Of a stretch of DNA of 64,000 nucleotides, positions 32,109-39,989 are shown one piece after another. The stretch is from the NCBI GenBank assembly GCA_910579505.1, contig CAJTTZ010000003.1, forward strand, positions 62,001-126,000, in the 5' to 3' direction. Made by a program: the position numbers and the translations under genes. This stretch comes from an uncultured Lachnospiraceae bacterium (GTDB lineage Bacteria > Bacillota > Clostridia > Lachnospirales > Lachnospiraceae). The notes under the pieces are model-generated. The model was not told where the DNA came from. It ran no database searches and saw nothing but the letters and a program-made list of their open reading frames with translations. How positions within the stretch are numbered: position 1 is the stretch's first letter; the number at the start of each line of letters is the position of its first letter.

Positions 32109-33158
32109 CTAGTAGAGGCTGCCGGAGTTGACAACGGGCTGGGCGTCCCGATTGCTGCAAAGCACCACCAGAAGATTGGATACCATGGCAGCCTTGCGCT
32201 CCTCATCCAGTTCTACGATTTCTTTTTCGGAAAGGCGGCTAAGCGCCATCTCCACCATACCGACCGCGCCGTCCACAATCATCTTGCGGGCGTCGATCAC
32301 AGCGGAGGCCTGCTGTCTCTGCAGCATGGCCGCAGCGATTTCGGGCGCGTAGGCAAGGTAAGTGATCCGTGCCTCAATGATCTCCAGGCCTGCCTGGTCC
32401 ACTTTATTCTGAATTTCCTCACGGATTCTCTGCGCGACCACTTCGCTGGAACCGCGAAGCGATCCTTCGTCCGCATGCCCATCCCCGGTGGTGTCCACAT
32501 TTTCCGCCACATCATAAGGGTAAATCCGTACGATGTTGCGAAGTGCGCTGTCACACTGGAGAGAGAGGTATTCCTTGTAGTTATCCACGTTAAATACCGC
32601 TTTTGCCGTGTCCGTCACCCGCCACATCACGGCGATGCCGATCTCGATAGGGTTGCCCAGACAGTCGTTGATTTTCTGGCGGCTGTTGTTCAGTGTCATA
32701 ATCTTTAAGGAAATCTTCTTCGTGCCGCCTGTACTGCCGGTCTGGATGCTCTGTCCGCCGGTGGACAGTGTGAGGAGGTTGCGGGGGGACGAACCGCCGT
32801 CCACGTCGCCGCTCTGTTTTAACTTCGTCTCGGCGGCGGGATTGAGCGCGCTGCTAAACGGATTTACCCAGTAGAATCCTTCTTCCTTCAGCGTGCCGAT
32901 GTACTTGCCAAAAAGCGTCAGTACCACCGCCTCCTGCGGCCTTAAGACCGTAAGTCCCCCAAACAAAATCCAGCCGAAAAGCGCATAGACCAGACCGATG
33001 ACAAACAGGGCGACCCCCGCGGGGCTCTGCGGACCGCTCTCGCTGAGTCCTGTGATACTGCCAACGATCATTGCCGCGATTGCCAGCAGATAGAGAAACA
33101 GCGTCAGCAGCAGCATTGGCATACCGTTTTTGCTTTTGTTTAATACTTTTTCTTCCAT
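32109..33158 (-). CDS. SPFH (stomatin/band 7) membrane protein
   Basis: A 349-residue protein with two hydrophobic segments at about residues 14-35 and 48-70 and then an SPFH domain. The domain begins LRPQEAVVLTLFGKYIGTLK and EEGFYWVNPF, followed by a Ser/Gly/Thr-rich loop of about 40 residues before the second half (PIEIGIAVMWRVTDTAKAVF). A long helical part follows (QRIREEIQNKVDQAGLEIIE, then AAAMLQRQQASAVIDARKMI). It should form oligomeric cages or membrane microdomains. The start is the ATG at 33158 after an AAAGGAC site; an earlier in-frame ATG is poor. Pairing with an RHH regulator recurs in Firmicutes and Actinobacteria; the reason is unknown. Confidence 0.85.
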   Translation of the reverse strand: MEEKVLNKSKNGMPMLLLTLFLYLLAIAAMIVGSITGLSESGPQSPAGVALFVIGLVYALFGWILFGGLTVLRPQEAVVLTLFGKYIGTLKEEGFYWVNPFSSALNPAAETKLKQSGDVDGGSSPRNLLTLSTGGQSIQTGSTGGTKKISLKIMTLNNSRQKINDCLGNPIEIGIAVMWRVTDTAKAVFNVDNYKEYLSLQCDSALRNIVRIYPYDVAENVDTTGDGHADEGSLRGSSEVVAQRIREEIQNKVDQAGLEIIEARITYLAYAPEIAAAMLQRQQASAVIDARKMIVDGAVGMVEMALSRLSEKEIVELDEERKAAMVSNLLVVLCSNRDAQPVVNSGSLY

Positions 33159-33225
33159 AATTATGTCCTTTCTTTTGCACATGTTTTTTGTGTCATTTTG
33201 GATATTGGATTGTTGTGATGTTTAA

Positions 33226-33254
33226 ATGATATCATAATGATATCAAAAAGTCAA
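33226..33254 (-). promoter_or_regulatory. SPFH operon promoter with tandem TGATATCA boxes
   Basis: On the minus strand TTGACT (33254-33249) and TATCAT (33231-33226) are separated by 17 bases. The palindrome TGATATCA occurs at 33227-33234 and 33238-33245, centres 11 bases apart, covering the -10 and spacer. That spacing fits two RHH dimers on one DNA face. Confidence 0.7.
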
Positions 33255-33417
33255 CAGAGAATATATGGACCGTTAAGAATCTACGTAATAGAATTTTAAG
33301 AATATAATAAATAATAGAATTGGGAGATGCATGTTATACTAATAGCGTGCTGATGGGTAAAATCATGCTTCCGGCATGTGCCATCACACAAAATCGTGTT
33401 GTTATGGAGGAGTATTA

Positions 33418-34893
33418 TTGAGGAAGAAGGTTTTGTTAATTGTACCGCATCCAGATGACGAGCTGCTTGTGGGGGGCGGGCTTTTGCGGACGCTTGTAAA
33501 GAGCAGGGCTTACGAGGCATATGTGGTTTACACGACGAACGGCGATTTCTTTCCCCACGAGGGGGAGGCGCGCCTGCGGGAATCTGTGCGCGTGCTGACA
33601 GAATTTGTGGGAATGGAGGAGAGCCATATTATCTTCCTCGGTTACGGGGACGGCTGGCGGGACGGCGGGCACCTTTATTACCAGAACGGGGATGTGCCTC
33701 TTGTCTCGATGGCGGGGAGAACAGAAACCTATGGCCTGAAAGGGCATGAGGATTACCGCTATACAAGATCGGGCAGGCACAGCGCGTACCGAAGAGCGGA
33801 TTTCAAGCAGGATTTAAAAGAGGTGATTGCCGGGGTACGGGCGGATCTTTTGCTCGTGGTGGACTTTGACTGGCATGCGGATCACAGGGCGGCGTCCTTA
33901 CTTGTGGAGGAATGTCTGGGAGAGCTTTTCAGACAGGACGCCTCTTACCGGCCGCTGGTGTTAAAACGCTTTGGCTATGACGGCGTGTGGAAGGGCAGGG
34001 CGGATTTTTTTGACTTGCCGCGACGGGAAACTGTGCTTACGGGGCTTTCACGGACGCCATATACGCCGGAGGAGGAATTGCGCTTTGCCATGCCGGAAGA
34101 CTGTGCCACTCCTTACCTTTCACAAAACGCTTTTTATCATGCGCTGCGGTGCTATCGGTCGCAGGAGGCATGGCAGAGGGTTGATGAGATCATTAATATT
34201 GACGAGGTGTTTTTTCAGAGAAATACGGACAATCTTCTGTATACGGCCAAGATTTCCGCTTCTTCCGGGGATCCGGAATATCTTCGGGACTTTAAGCTGT
34301 TTGACTGCGGGGACGTGACAGAGAAAGAGCTTATTTTGAAAGAATGCGGCTGGAAGCCGGCGGAAGATGACGTGGAGAAAAAAGTGTGGATCCGCTTTGA
34401 GACGCCGCGGACCGTCGGGCGTATCGCCGCATACGCAATAGGGAGCGGCGCGGCGGAAAGGCTGGAAGCCGTTTTTTCCTTTGACACGGGCGCGGAACCT
34501 GTGCACATGGAAATCAGATCGGACGGGAAACGGAATTTCTGCACATTTGCACCGCGGGAAGGTGTGAGGGAAATGTCACTTAAGATCGAGGCATGGGAAG
34601 GCACTTTTTGGGGGATCACTGAATTGGAGATTCTGCCGCCGGAGGAGAAGGGACTGCCGGAGACGTTGGAAAGGCTGCTCTATCAGGGAGACCGTTTGAA
34701 GGTGACTGAGGTAGTCAAAAGAAGATTAAAGATAGAGAAAGCTATTCTGTCTCTAAAAAGAAAGATTTTCCGATGGCTGCCAAACAGCTATTCGCTGCGG
34801 CGGTATTATCCAGAGATCGCCGAGGAGACATGGGTGCCGGTTCGGTACAGGGCAGCTTATATTGCGGAACTATTGCGGATGAAGGGGAAATAG
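33418..34893 (+). CDS. PIG-L/LmbE-family deacetylase
   Basis: A 491-residue protein. The N-terminal domain is a PIG-L zinc deacetylase: VLLIVPHPDDELLVGGGLLR carries the metal-binding His-x-Asp-Asp, and VDFDWHADHRAASLL carries the later His. It removes acetyl from an N-acetylglucosamine-type group or similar. A C-terminal region of about 240 residues includes a beta-sandwich-like part (VWIRFETPRTVGRIAAYAIG, ..MSLKIEAWEGTFWGITELE) resembling a carbohydrate-binding F5/8-type module, then a basic helical end. The start is TTG at 33418 with GGAGG seven bases before. Between 33159 and 33417 I see no strong promoter for it. Confidence 0.8.
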   Translation: MRKKVLLIVPHPDDELLVGGGLLRTLVKSRAYEAYVVYTTNGDFFPHEGEARLRESVRVLTEFVGMEESHIIFLGYGDGWRDGGHLYYQNGDVPLVSMAGRTETYGLKGHEDYRYTRSGRHSAYRRADFKQDLKEVIAGVRADLLLVVDFDWHADHRAASLLVEECLGELFRQDASYRPLVLKRFGYDGVWKGRADFFDLPRRETVLTGLSRTPYTPEEELRFAMPEDCATPYLSQNAFYHALRCYRSQEAWQRVDEIINIDEVFFQRNTDNLLYTAKISASSGDPEYLRDFKLFDCGDVTEKELILKECGWKPAEDDVEKKVWIRFETPRTVGRIAAYAIGSGAAERLEAVFSFDTGAEPVHMEIRSDGKRNFCTFAPREGVREMSLKIEAWEGTFWGITELEILPPEEKGLPETLERLLYQGDRLKVTEVVKRRLKIEKAILSLKRKIFRWLPNSYSLRRYYPEIAEETWVPVRYRAAYIAELLRMKGK

Positions 34894-34897
34894 TAAA

Positions 34898-34930
34898 ATG
34901 GCAGCCGTTATTAAACCGGCTGCCATTCTT
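34898..34930. terminator. Bidirectional terminator between PIG-L and purC
   Basis: ATGGCAGCCG-type arm (34898-34907) pairs exactly with CGGCTGCCAT (34917-34926), with TTCTT after it on the plus strand and TTTTACTA on the minus strand. It can serve both converging genes. Confidence 0.65.
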
Positions 34931-34958
34931 AAGATCGAGCGCATGGGCGCCCGGTTTG

Positions 34959-35819
34959 TTACAGTTTCTTTCCGGTTAAGAGCTCGTACCCCTGCAAATA
35001 TTTATCAATGGTCTTCTGCACAATCTCTTCGGGCAGCGTCCAGTCGTGCCCCTCGTTTGCCTTCAGCCAGTCCCTGGCGAACTGTTTGTCAAAGGAGGGC
35101 TGGCTGTGTCCCGGCTCGTAGCCTTCCGCAGGCCAGAAACGGGAACTGTCGGGGGTCAGCATCTCGTCGCCGAGCACAATATTGCCGTCCTCGTCCAGTC
35201 CGAACTCGAATTTCGTGTCTGCTATGATAATGCCGCGCGTCAGGGCGTATTCCGCGCATTTCTTATAGAGGGAGATCGTGTAGTCCCGCAGCTTCGCGGC
35301 GTACTCTTCTCCCTTACCGGGGAAACGTTTTTCGAGATAATCCACGCTCTGCTCGTAGGAGATATTTTCATCGTGGTCGCCAATCTCCGCCTTGGTGGAG
35401 GGGGTATAGATGGGCTCGGGCAGTTTGTCCGATTCCTTCAGCCCTTCGGGGAGCGTGATGCCGCAGACCGTACCGTCTTTCTGGTAGCTTGCCCAGCCGC
35501 TGCCTGTGATATAGCCCCGGACGATGCACTCGATGGGGAGCATTTCAAGCTTTTTGCAGAGCATACTGCTGCCGTCAAACTTATCCTGCCTGAAAAACGC
35601 AGGCATGTCTTTTACATCCACGGAAATCATGTGGTTTGGCAGGATATCGCTTGTCATGTCGAACCAGAACTTCGACATCTGGGTCAGAACCGTGCCCTTT
35701 TTGGTCACCTGATTCTTTAAAATTACGTCGAAGCAGCTTATGCGGTCGGTTGCGACCATAATCAGGCTGTCGCCGTTGTCATAAATTTCACGTACTTTTC
35801 CTTCTTTAATAGGTTTCAT
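34959..35819 (-). CDS. purC: Phosphoribosylaminoimidazole-succinocarboxamide synthase
   Basis: A 286-residue SAICAR synthetase, joining CAIR and aspartate with ATP in purine synthesis. Motifs include KEGKVREIYDNGDSLIMVAT, then DRISCFD, PIECIVRGYITGSGWASYQK, and the metal/ATP region IIADTKFEFGLDEDG with LGDEMLTPDSSRFW. This is the longer (about 290-residue) form rather than the 235-residue form. The ATG at 35819 has AAAGGAAC upstream; an open frame continues far upstream but encodes nothing purC-like. It stands alone rather than in a pur operon. Confidence 0.95.
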   Translation of the reverse strand: MKPIKEGKVREIYDNGDSLIMVATDRISCFDVILKNQVTKKGTVLTQMSKFWFDMTSDILPNHMISVDVKDMPAFFRQDKFDGSSMLCKKLEMLPIECIVRGYITGSGWASYQKDGTVCGITLPEGLKESDKLPEPIYTPSTKAEIGDHDENISYEQSVDYLEKRFPGKGEEYAAKLRDYTISLYKKCAEYALTRGIIIADTKFEFGLDEDGNIVLGDEMLTPDSSRFWPAEGYEPGHSQPSFDKQFARDWLKANEGHDWTLPEEIVQKTIDKYLQGYELLTGKKL

Positions 35820-35879
35820 GGGGTTCCTTTCTTTTGGTTTACTGTGCAGTGCACACTTGAAAAACCTTCGGCTTTCCTC

Positions 35880-35919
35880 GTTCGCGAACATTATACCAAG
35901 AATGGAACGGGGTTGACAA
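35880..35919 (-). promoter_or_regulatory. purC promoter region
   Basis: Minus strand: TTGTCA (35919-35914), 18 bases, TATAAT (35895-35890). Just downstream lies the palindrome GTTCGCGAAC (35880-35889), which contains two inverted CGAAC cores as in PurR boxes, though flanks do not match well. A TGTGCA-G-TGCACA dyad (35833-35845) is in the leader. Confidence 0.5.
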
Positions 35920-36009
35920 CTAAAACTTACGCAAGAGGGGGCGGCGATGAAAAGACAAAATGGAAATGCGGGGAACGGACGGCCCAAAACAGGGGAATAA
36001 CATATTTTC

Positions 36010-36038
36010 GTGACATTTAGAAAGATTTGGCGTAAAAT
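36010..36038 (+). promoter_or_regulatory. Rubrerythrin promoter
   Basis: GTGACA (36010-36015), 17 bases, TAAAAT (36033-36038), followed by an AAAAAAGGAGG ribosome site before the ATG at 36069. Confidence 0.5.
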
Positions 36039-36068
36039 GGTAACACTAATAAAAAAGGAGGGCCTGTT

Positions 36069-36608
36069 ATGGATTTGAAAGGGACAAAGACGGAAAAGAA
36101 CCTGCTGGCGGCGTTTGCCGGGGAATCTCAGGCGTACACGAAGTATACTTATTATGCGTCCAAGGCAAAGAAGGACGGGTATGTGCAGATGGCAAATATT
36201 TTCGCGGAGACGGCGGCAAACGAGAAAGAGCATGCCAAGATCTGGTTTAAGTATCTGCACGGCGGCCAGATCCCGGAGACAAGGGAGAATCTGCGTGACG
36301 CGGCGGAAGGCGAGAATTACGAGTGGACGGATATGTATGCGGGATTCGCGGAGGATGCGAGAAAGGAAGGATTTGAGGAACTTGCCCTGCTCTTTGAAGG
36401 CGTGGCAAAAATCGAGAAGGAGCATGAGGAGAGATACCGCAAACTGATCCAGAACATGGAGGACGGCGTTGTGTTCTCCAAAGACGGTGACTGCGTATGG
36501 CAGTGCTTAAACTGCGGCCACATTGTGGTTGGAAAGAAAGCGCCGGAGCTCTGCCCTGTGTGCAAACATCCACAGTCTTATTTCCAGGTAAAGCCGGAGA
36601 ACTATTAA
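36069..36608 (+). CDS. rbr: Rubrerythrin
   Basis: A 179-residue non-haem iron peroxidase protecting anaerobes from hydrogen peroxide. The ferritin-like di-iron part has AFAGESQAYTKYTYYASKAK and AANEKEHAKIWFKYLHGG, with the second ExxH in KIEKEHEERYRKLI. The C-terminal rubredoxin domain has WQCLNCGHIVVGKKAPELCP, then VCKHPQSYF, giving two CxxC pairs for one iron. Length and order are typical. The gene is alone with its own promoter and terminator. Confidence 0.95.
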   Translation: MDLKGTKTEKNLLAAFAGESQAYTKYTYYASKAKKDGYVQMANIFAETAANEKEHAKIWFKYLHGGQIPETRENLRDAAEGENYEWTDMYAGFAEDARKEGFEELALLFEGVAKIEKEHEERYRKLIQNMEDGVVFSKDGDCVWQCLNCGHIVVGKKAPELCPVCKHPQSYFQVKPENY

Positions 36609-36610
36609 AA

Positions 36611-36724
36611 ATGCGGGAAGAACTTCTAAAACTCAGCAGCAGGGGCTGCATCGCAAAGTCAGCAAAGCTGACTTGGAAGTTCTATGTCCCGCATAGGAGA
36701 ATGCCTATAAAACAGGCATTCTCC
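36611..36724. repeat. Multi-hairpin intergenic element (member A)
   Basis: An outer stem pairs ATGCGGGA+AGAACTTC (36611-36626) with GAAGTTCT (36676-36683) and TCCCGCAT (36687-36694). Inside are GCAGC/GCTGC (36636-36649) and AGTCAGC-aaa-GCTGACT (36657-36673). Directly after comes a perfect 11-bp hairpin GGAGAATGCCT/AGGCATTCTCC (36696-36724). The element at 53419-53529 has the same four stems in the same order. Confidence 0.75.
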
Positions 36725-36746
36725 GTATGGTGAAATGTAAGATTGA

Positions 36747-36773
36747 GACAGCCCGCAAGGTTGTCTTTTTTTT
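36747..36773 (+). terminator. Rho-independent terminator after rubrerythrin
   Basis: GACAGCC (36747-36753) and GGTTGTC (36759-36765) with a five-base loop, followed by eight T. A clear terminator lying after element A. Confidence 0.85.
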
Positions 36774-36803
36774 GATACATAACATATGTTTTTTAAAACT
36801 TTA

Positions 36804-36837
36804 TTGTAAAGAAAACAGCAATGTGGTATGATACCAC
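36804..36837 (+). promoter_or_regulatory. Promoter and palindrome before the ECF S component
   Basis: TTGTAA (36804-36809), 17 bases, TATGAT (36827-36832). The perfect 15-base palindrome GTGGTAT-G-ATACCAC (36823-36837) covers the -10, a strong candidate operator for a pantothenate- or CoA-linked repressor. Confidence 0.65.
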
Positions 36838-36880
36838 CGTATTGTATCTCATATGAGAATAATAACAGGAGGATTGTACC

Positions 36881-37747
36881 ATGAAAAATGAAAAGACCTA
36901 TGAACTTGTGCTTACGGCACTGTTCACCGCCATAATCGTGATTATGGCATTCACACCGCTGGGATATATCCCGCTTGTAGTCATCAACGCGACGATCATT
37001 CACATCCCGGTGATCCTTGGAGCGCTATTTCTCGGACCGAAGAAAGGTGCATTTTTAGGATTCGTATTTGGACTCACCAGCTTTATCAACAACACAGTAA
37101 AAGCGGCTACGGCCTCGGCGTTTGTGTTTTCGCCGGTCTTAGCCTATCAGGTTGCAGGGGTGTCGGGCATTTTCAAGAGCCTGTACATCTGTTTTGTGCC
37201 GCGTATTTTAGTCGGCGTGGTCCCCTACTTTGTATGGCTCCTGATCCGCAGGATTGTGAAGGGAGATAACAAGGCGGGCAAGATTGCCGTAGATTTAATA
37301 GCATCTGTTATATTATTTGTCTCCGTCAGGGCGTTCCTGATGCGGCTGTTCCCGGAGGCCCTGAGTGCGGTTGTCTGCACGGTCATCGGTCTGGTGGTGG
37401 GCGCAGCCCTTATGGCAGTTCTCACGGCGGGAGGCATGAAGAAGGCGTCCGCCAATATCGCGCTCTCTTATGCCGGACTTGCAGGCGCGTTTACGAATAC
37501 GCTCTTTGTGATGAGCGGCATTTACATTTTATATAAAGACGCCTATGCGAATGCAATGGGCGTGGCGGGCGATGCGGTGCTGGACGTCATCATGGGCGTT
37601 GTGGCATTCAACGGCGTGGTGGAGGCTGTGGTAGCGGCTATTATTGTGACAGGCGTGGGTCTGGCGCTGATTAGAGTGAAGCCTCTGTACGCGAATAAGG
37701 GGAACGCGGCGGAGGACGCTGCGCTGCTGGCGGCAAAGAAGGCATGA
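36881..37747 (+). CDS. ECF transporter S component, probably for pantothenate
   Basis: A 288-residue membrane protein with about six to eight hydrophobic segments. It starts with an S-component signature: KTYELVLTALFTAIIVIMAF, then PLGYIPL..., with the ALFTA motif for docking to the ECF T subunit, and GALFLGPKKGAFLGFVFGLT. It has a longer central part and a charged Ala/Lys tail. Vitamin specificity is inferred from the next two genes, coaX and coaBC, which act on pantothenate; this makes a PanT-like role the best guess. The shared ECF ATPases are not in the window. Confidence 0.8.
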   Translation: MKNEKTYELVLTALFTAIIVIMAFTPLGYIPLVVINATIIHIPVILGALFLGPKKGAFLGFVFGLTSFINNTVKAATASAFVFSPVLAYQVAGVSGIFKSLYICFVPRILVGVVPYFVWLLIRRIVKGDNKAGKIAVDLIASVILFVSVRAFLMRLFPEALSAVVCTVIGLVVGAALMAVLTAGGMKKASANIALSYAGLAGAFTNTLFVMSGIYILYKDAYANAMGVAGDAVLDVIMGVVAFNGVVEAVVAAIIVTGVGLALIRVKPLYANKGNAAEDAALLAAKKA

Positions 37748-37853
37748 CAGAAGTACGGGCGGCTGGCGCAAAGTCCGTGCAGAGTGACGTGCAAATAAAT
37801 AACACATGAAATAAAACTATAAGAGTACAATACACAAAACGAGGGAGAAAGGC

Positions 37854-38621
37854 ATGATTTTAGCAGTTGACATCGGCAATACAAACATTGTCATCGGTTG
37901 TATGGACGGGGAGAAGGTCTGCTTCGTGGAGCGTGTCTCCACCAACCAGGCGAATACGGAGCTGGAGTATGTGGTAGAATTTCGGGCGTTATTTGACTTG
38001 TACCGCATCGGTGTGGAGGACATCACAGGGAGCATCATCTCCTCCGTCGTGCCTCCCCTCAACAATATCGTGAAGTCCAGTCTGGAGAAGCTTTTTCACC
38101 AGACCCCGCTTGTGGTGGGACCGGGACTGAAAACGGGCTTAAACATTCTTATGGACAACCCGGCGCAGCTGGGGTCGGATCTGGTGGTCAACGCGGTGGC
38201 GGGGCTGCACTATTACGGCGCGCCGATCATTATGATCGACATGGGCACGGCCACAACCATCAGCGTGGTGGATGAGAAGAAGAACTATATCGGCGGCATG
38301 ATCCTGCCGGGAGTGAAGGTTTCCCTGGATTCTCTCGTCAACCGCACTTCGCAGCTTCCGCGCATCAGTCTGGAACCGCCGAAGAAAGTGATCGGCAGAA
38401 ATACCATCGACTGTATGAAGAGCGGAATCGTGATGGGCCAGGCGGCCTGTCTGGACGGCATGATAGAGCGGATTTACGACGAACTGGGTTACGAGGCGCC
38501 TGTGGTTGCCACGGGCGGGCTTGCGGGGAGCATCGTACCCTACTGTAAGAGAAAAATTGTCTGTGACAACGAGCTTACCCTGAAAGGGCTGGGGTTGATT
38601 TATCGCAGGAATGCAGACTAG
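37854..38621 (+). CDS. coaX: Type III pantothenate kinase
   Basis: A 255-residue acetate-kinase-fold enzyme phosphorylating pantothenate, the first step of CoA synthesis. The phosphate-binding start is ILAVDIGNTNIVIGCMDGEK. GPGLKTGLNILMDNPAQLGS, then DLVVNAVAG carries the pantothenate and dimer residues, and IDMGTATTISVVDEKKNYIG is the catalytic core, followed by GGMILPGVKVSLDSLVNRTS. Type III kinases are not inhibited by CoA and need a monovalent cation. The GAGGGAGAAAGG site is strong. Confidence 0.95.
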   Translation: MILAVDIGNTNIVIGCMDGEKVCFVERVSTNQANTELEYVVEFRALFDLYRIGVEDITGSIISSVVPPLNNIVKSSLEKLFHQTPLVVGPGLKTGLNILMDNPAQLGSDLVVNAVAGLHYYGAPIIMIDMGTATTISVVDEKKNYIGGMILPGVKVSLDSLVNRTSQLPRISLEPPKKVIGRNTIDCMKSGIVMGQAACLDGMIERIYDELGYEAPVVATGGLAGSIVPYCKRKIVCDNELTLKGLGLIYRRNAD

Positions 38622-38719
38622 GGCAAAACAGCTGTATGTTCTGAATTGTGCAAATAACATAATCAACGCAGACGCGCTTGCGGGCTGGGGAAATGAGATA
38701 CAGCGGGAGGAAATAACGT

Positions 38720-39907
38720 ATGCTATTGGAAAATAAACATATTGTATTGGGCGTGACCGGAAGCATCGCGGCGTACAAGATCGCGTCCCTTGCCAGTATG
38801 CTTGTGAAGAAGAAGGCGGATGTGACGGTGATTATGACAAGGAACGCCACAAATTTCATCAATCCGATCACTTTCGAGTCGCTGACGGGGAACAGGTGCC
38901 TGGTTGACACTTTCGACCGCAATTTTGAGTTTCAGGTGGAGCATGTTTCGCTGGCGAAACAGACCGACGTTTTTCTTGTGGCGCCGGCGTCCGCCAATGT
39001 GATAGCCAAGGCGGCGCACGGGATTGCGGACGATATGCTCACAACTACACTTTTAGCCTGCCAGTGCCCAAAGATTTTTGCGCCGGCGATGAACACAAGA
39101 ATGTATCAGAATCCGATTGTACAGGATAATATAAATACGCTTAGGGACTATGGCATGGAGGTGGTGATCCCGGCGAGCGGTTATCTGGCGTGCGGAGATA
39201 CCGGGGAAGGCAAAATGCCCGAACCGGACGTTTTGTATGAGGCGGTTTTGCGGGCGCTTACGCCAAAAGACCTGGCTGGGAAAAAGGTGTTAGTCACCGC
39301 CGGGCCTACGCGGGAAAAGCTTGACCCGGTGCGGTATATCAGCAACCATTCCACAGGAAAGATGGGATATGCCATCGCTGAGGCGGCTGTGCGCCGCGGC
39401 GCAGAGGTGACGCTTGTGTCAGGTGTGACGGCGCTGCAGCCTCCTGCGGGGGTAAAAATTGTGCCTGTTATTTCAGCGGCGGATATGGCGCAGGCGGTAA
39501 AGGAAGCAGCGCCCAAGCAGGATATCATTATCAAGGCGGCGGCTGTGGCGGATTACCGTCCTGCCGTGACTGCGGACGAGAAGTTAAAGAAAAAGGATGA
39601 GGAGATGTCCGTCGCGCTGGAGCGCACGGAGGATATTCTGGCGTGGCTTGGGGCGCACAGGCGGGAAGGCCAGATATTATGTGGATTTTCCATGGAGACG
39701 GAGCATCTGTTGGAAAATTCCCGTGCAAAGCTTGAGAAGAAAAATATTGATATGATTGTGGCAAACAATTTAAAACAGGAGGGTGCGGGTTTTGGTACGG
39801 ATACAAACGTGGTGACCCTGCTTTCGAAGGAAGGGACGGAGGAGCTGCCGCTTCTTTCTAAGGGGGAAGTGGCGGACAGGCTGCTTGACAGGCTGTCTGC
39901 CCTGTAA
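38720..39907 (+). CDS. coaBC: Bifunctional phosphopantothenoylcysteine synthetase/decarboxylase
   Basis: A 395-residue enzyme for the next two CoA steps. The CoaC flavoprotein half begins HIVLGVTGSIAAYKIASLAS, has the active His in EHVSLAKQTD, PASANVIAKAAHGIADDMLT and the lid ACGDTGEGKMPEP with its Cys. The CoaB half (after about residue 185) has KVLVTAGPTREKLDPVRYIS, then NHSTGKMGYAIAEAA and VANNLKQEGAGFGTDTN. Length and order are normal. It follows coaX by 98 bases with a GGGAGGAAA site. Confidence 0.95.
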   Translation: MLLENKHIVLGVTGSIAAYKIASLASMLVKKKADVTVIMTRNATNFINPITFESLTGNRCLVDTFDRNFEFQVEHVSLAKQTDVFLVAPASANVIAKAAHGIADDMLTTTLLACQCPKIFAPAMNTRMYQNPIVQDNINTLRDYGMEVVIPASGYLACGDTGEGKMPEPDVLYEAVLRALTPKDLAGKKVLVTAGPTREKLDPVRYISNHSTGKMGYAIAEAAVRRGAEVTLVSGVTALQPPAGVKIVPVISAADMAQAVKEAAPKQDIIIKAAAVADYRPAVTADEKLKKKDEEMSVALERTEDILAWLGAHRREGQILCGFSMETEHLLENSRAKLEKKNIDMIVANNLKQEGAGFGTDTNVVTLLSKEGTEELPLLSKGEVADRLLDRLSAL

Positions 39908-39989
39908 GATCGGCGGCTGTAGCGGTTTGCGGGCAGCATCTGACAGAGAGTGATGCAAAGGCCGCAGACGCAGCGGAGGGAGGCACAGT

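Noticed and set aside
35880..35889. PurR box at purC
   Set aside because: The palindrome holds CGAAC cores, but the flanking bases do not fit the AWWWCCGAACWWT pattern, so I list it only as a possible site.
35820..36425. Upstream extension of the purC frame by about 200 codons
   Set aside because: It crosses the purC promoter and the rubrerythrin gene on the other strand; the purC motifs begin at the ATG at 35819 with its own ribosome site.
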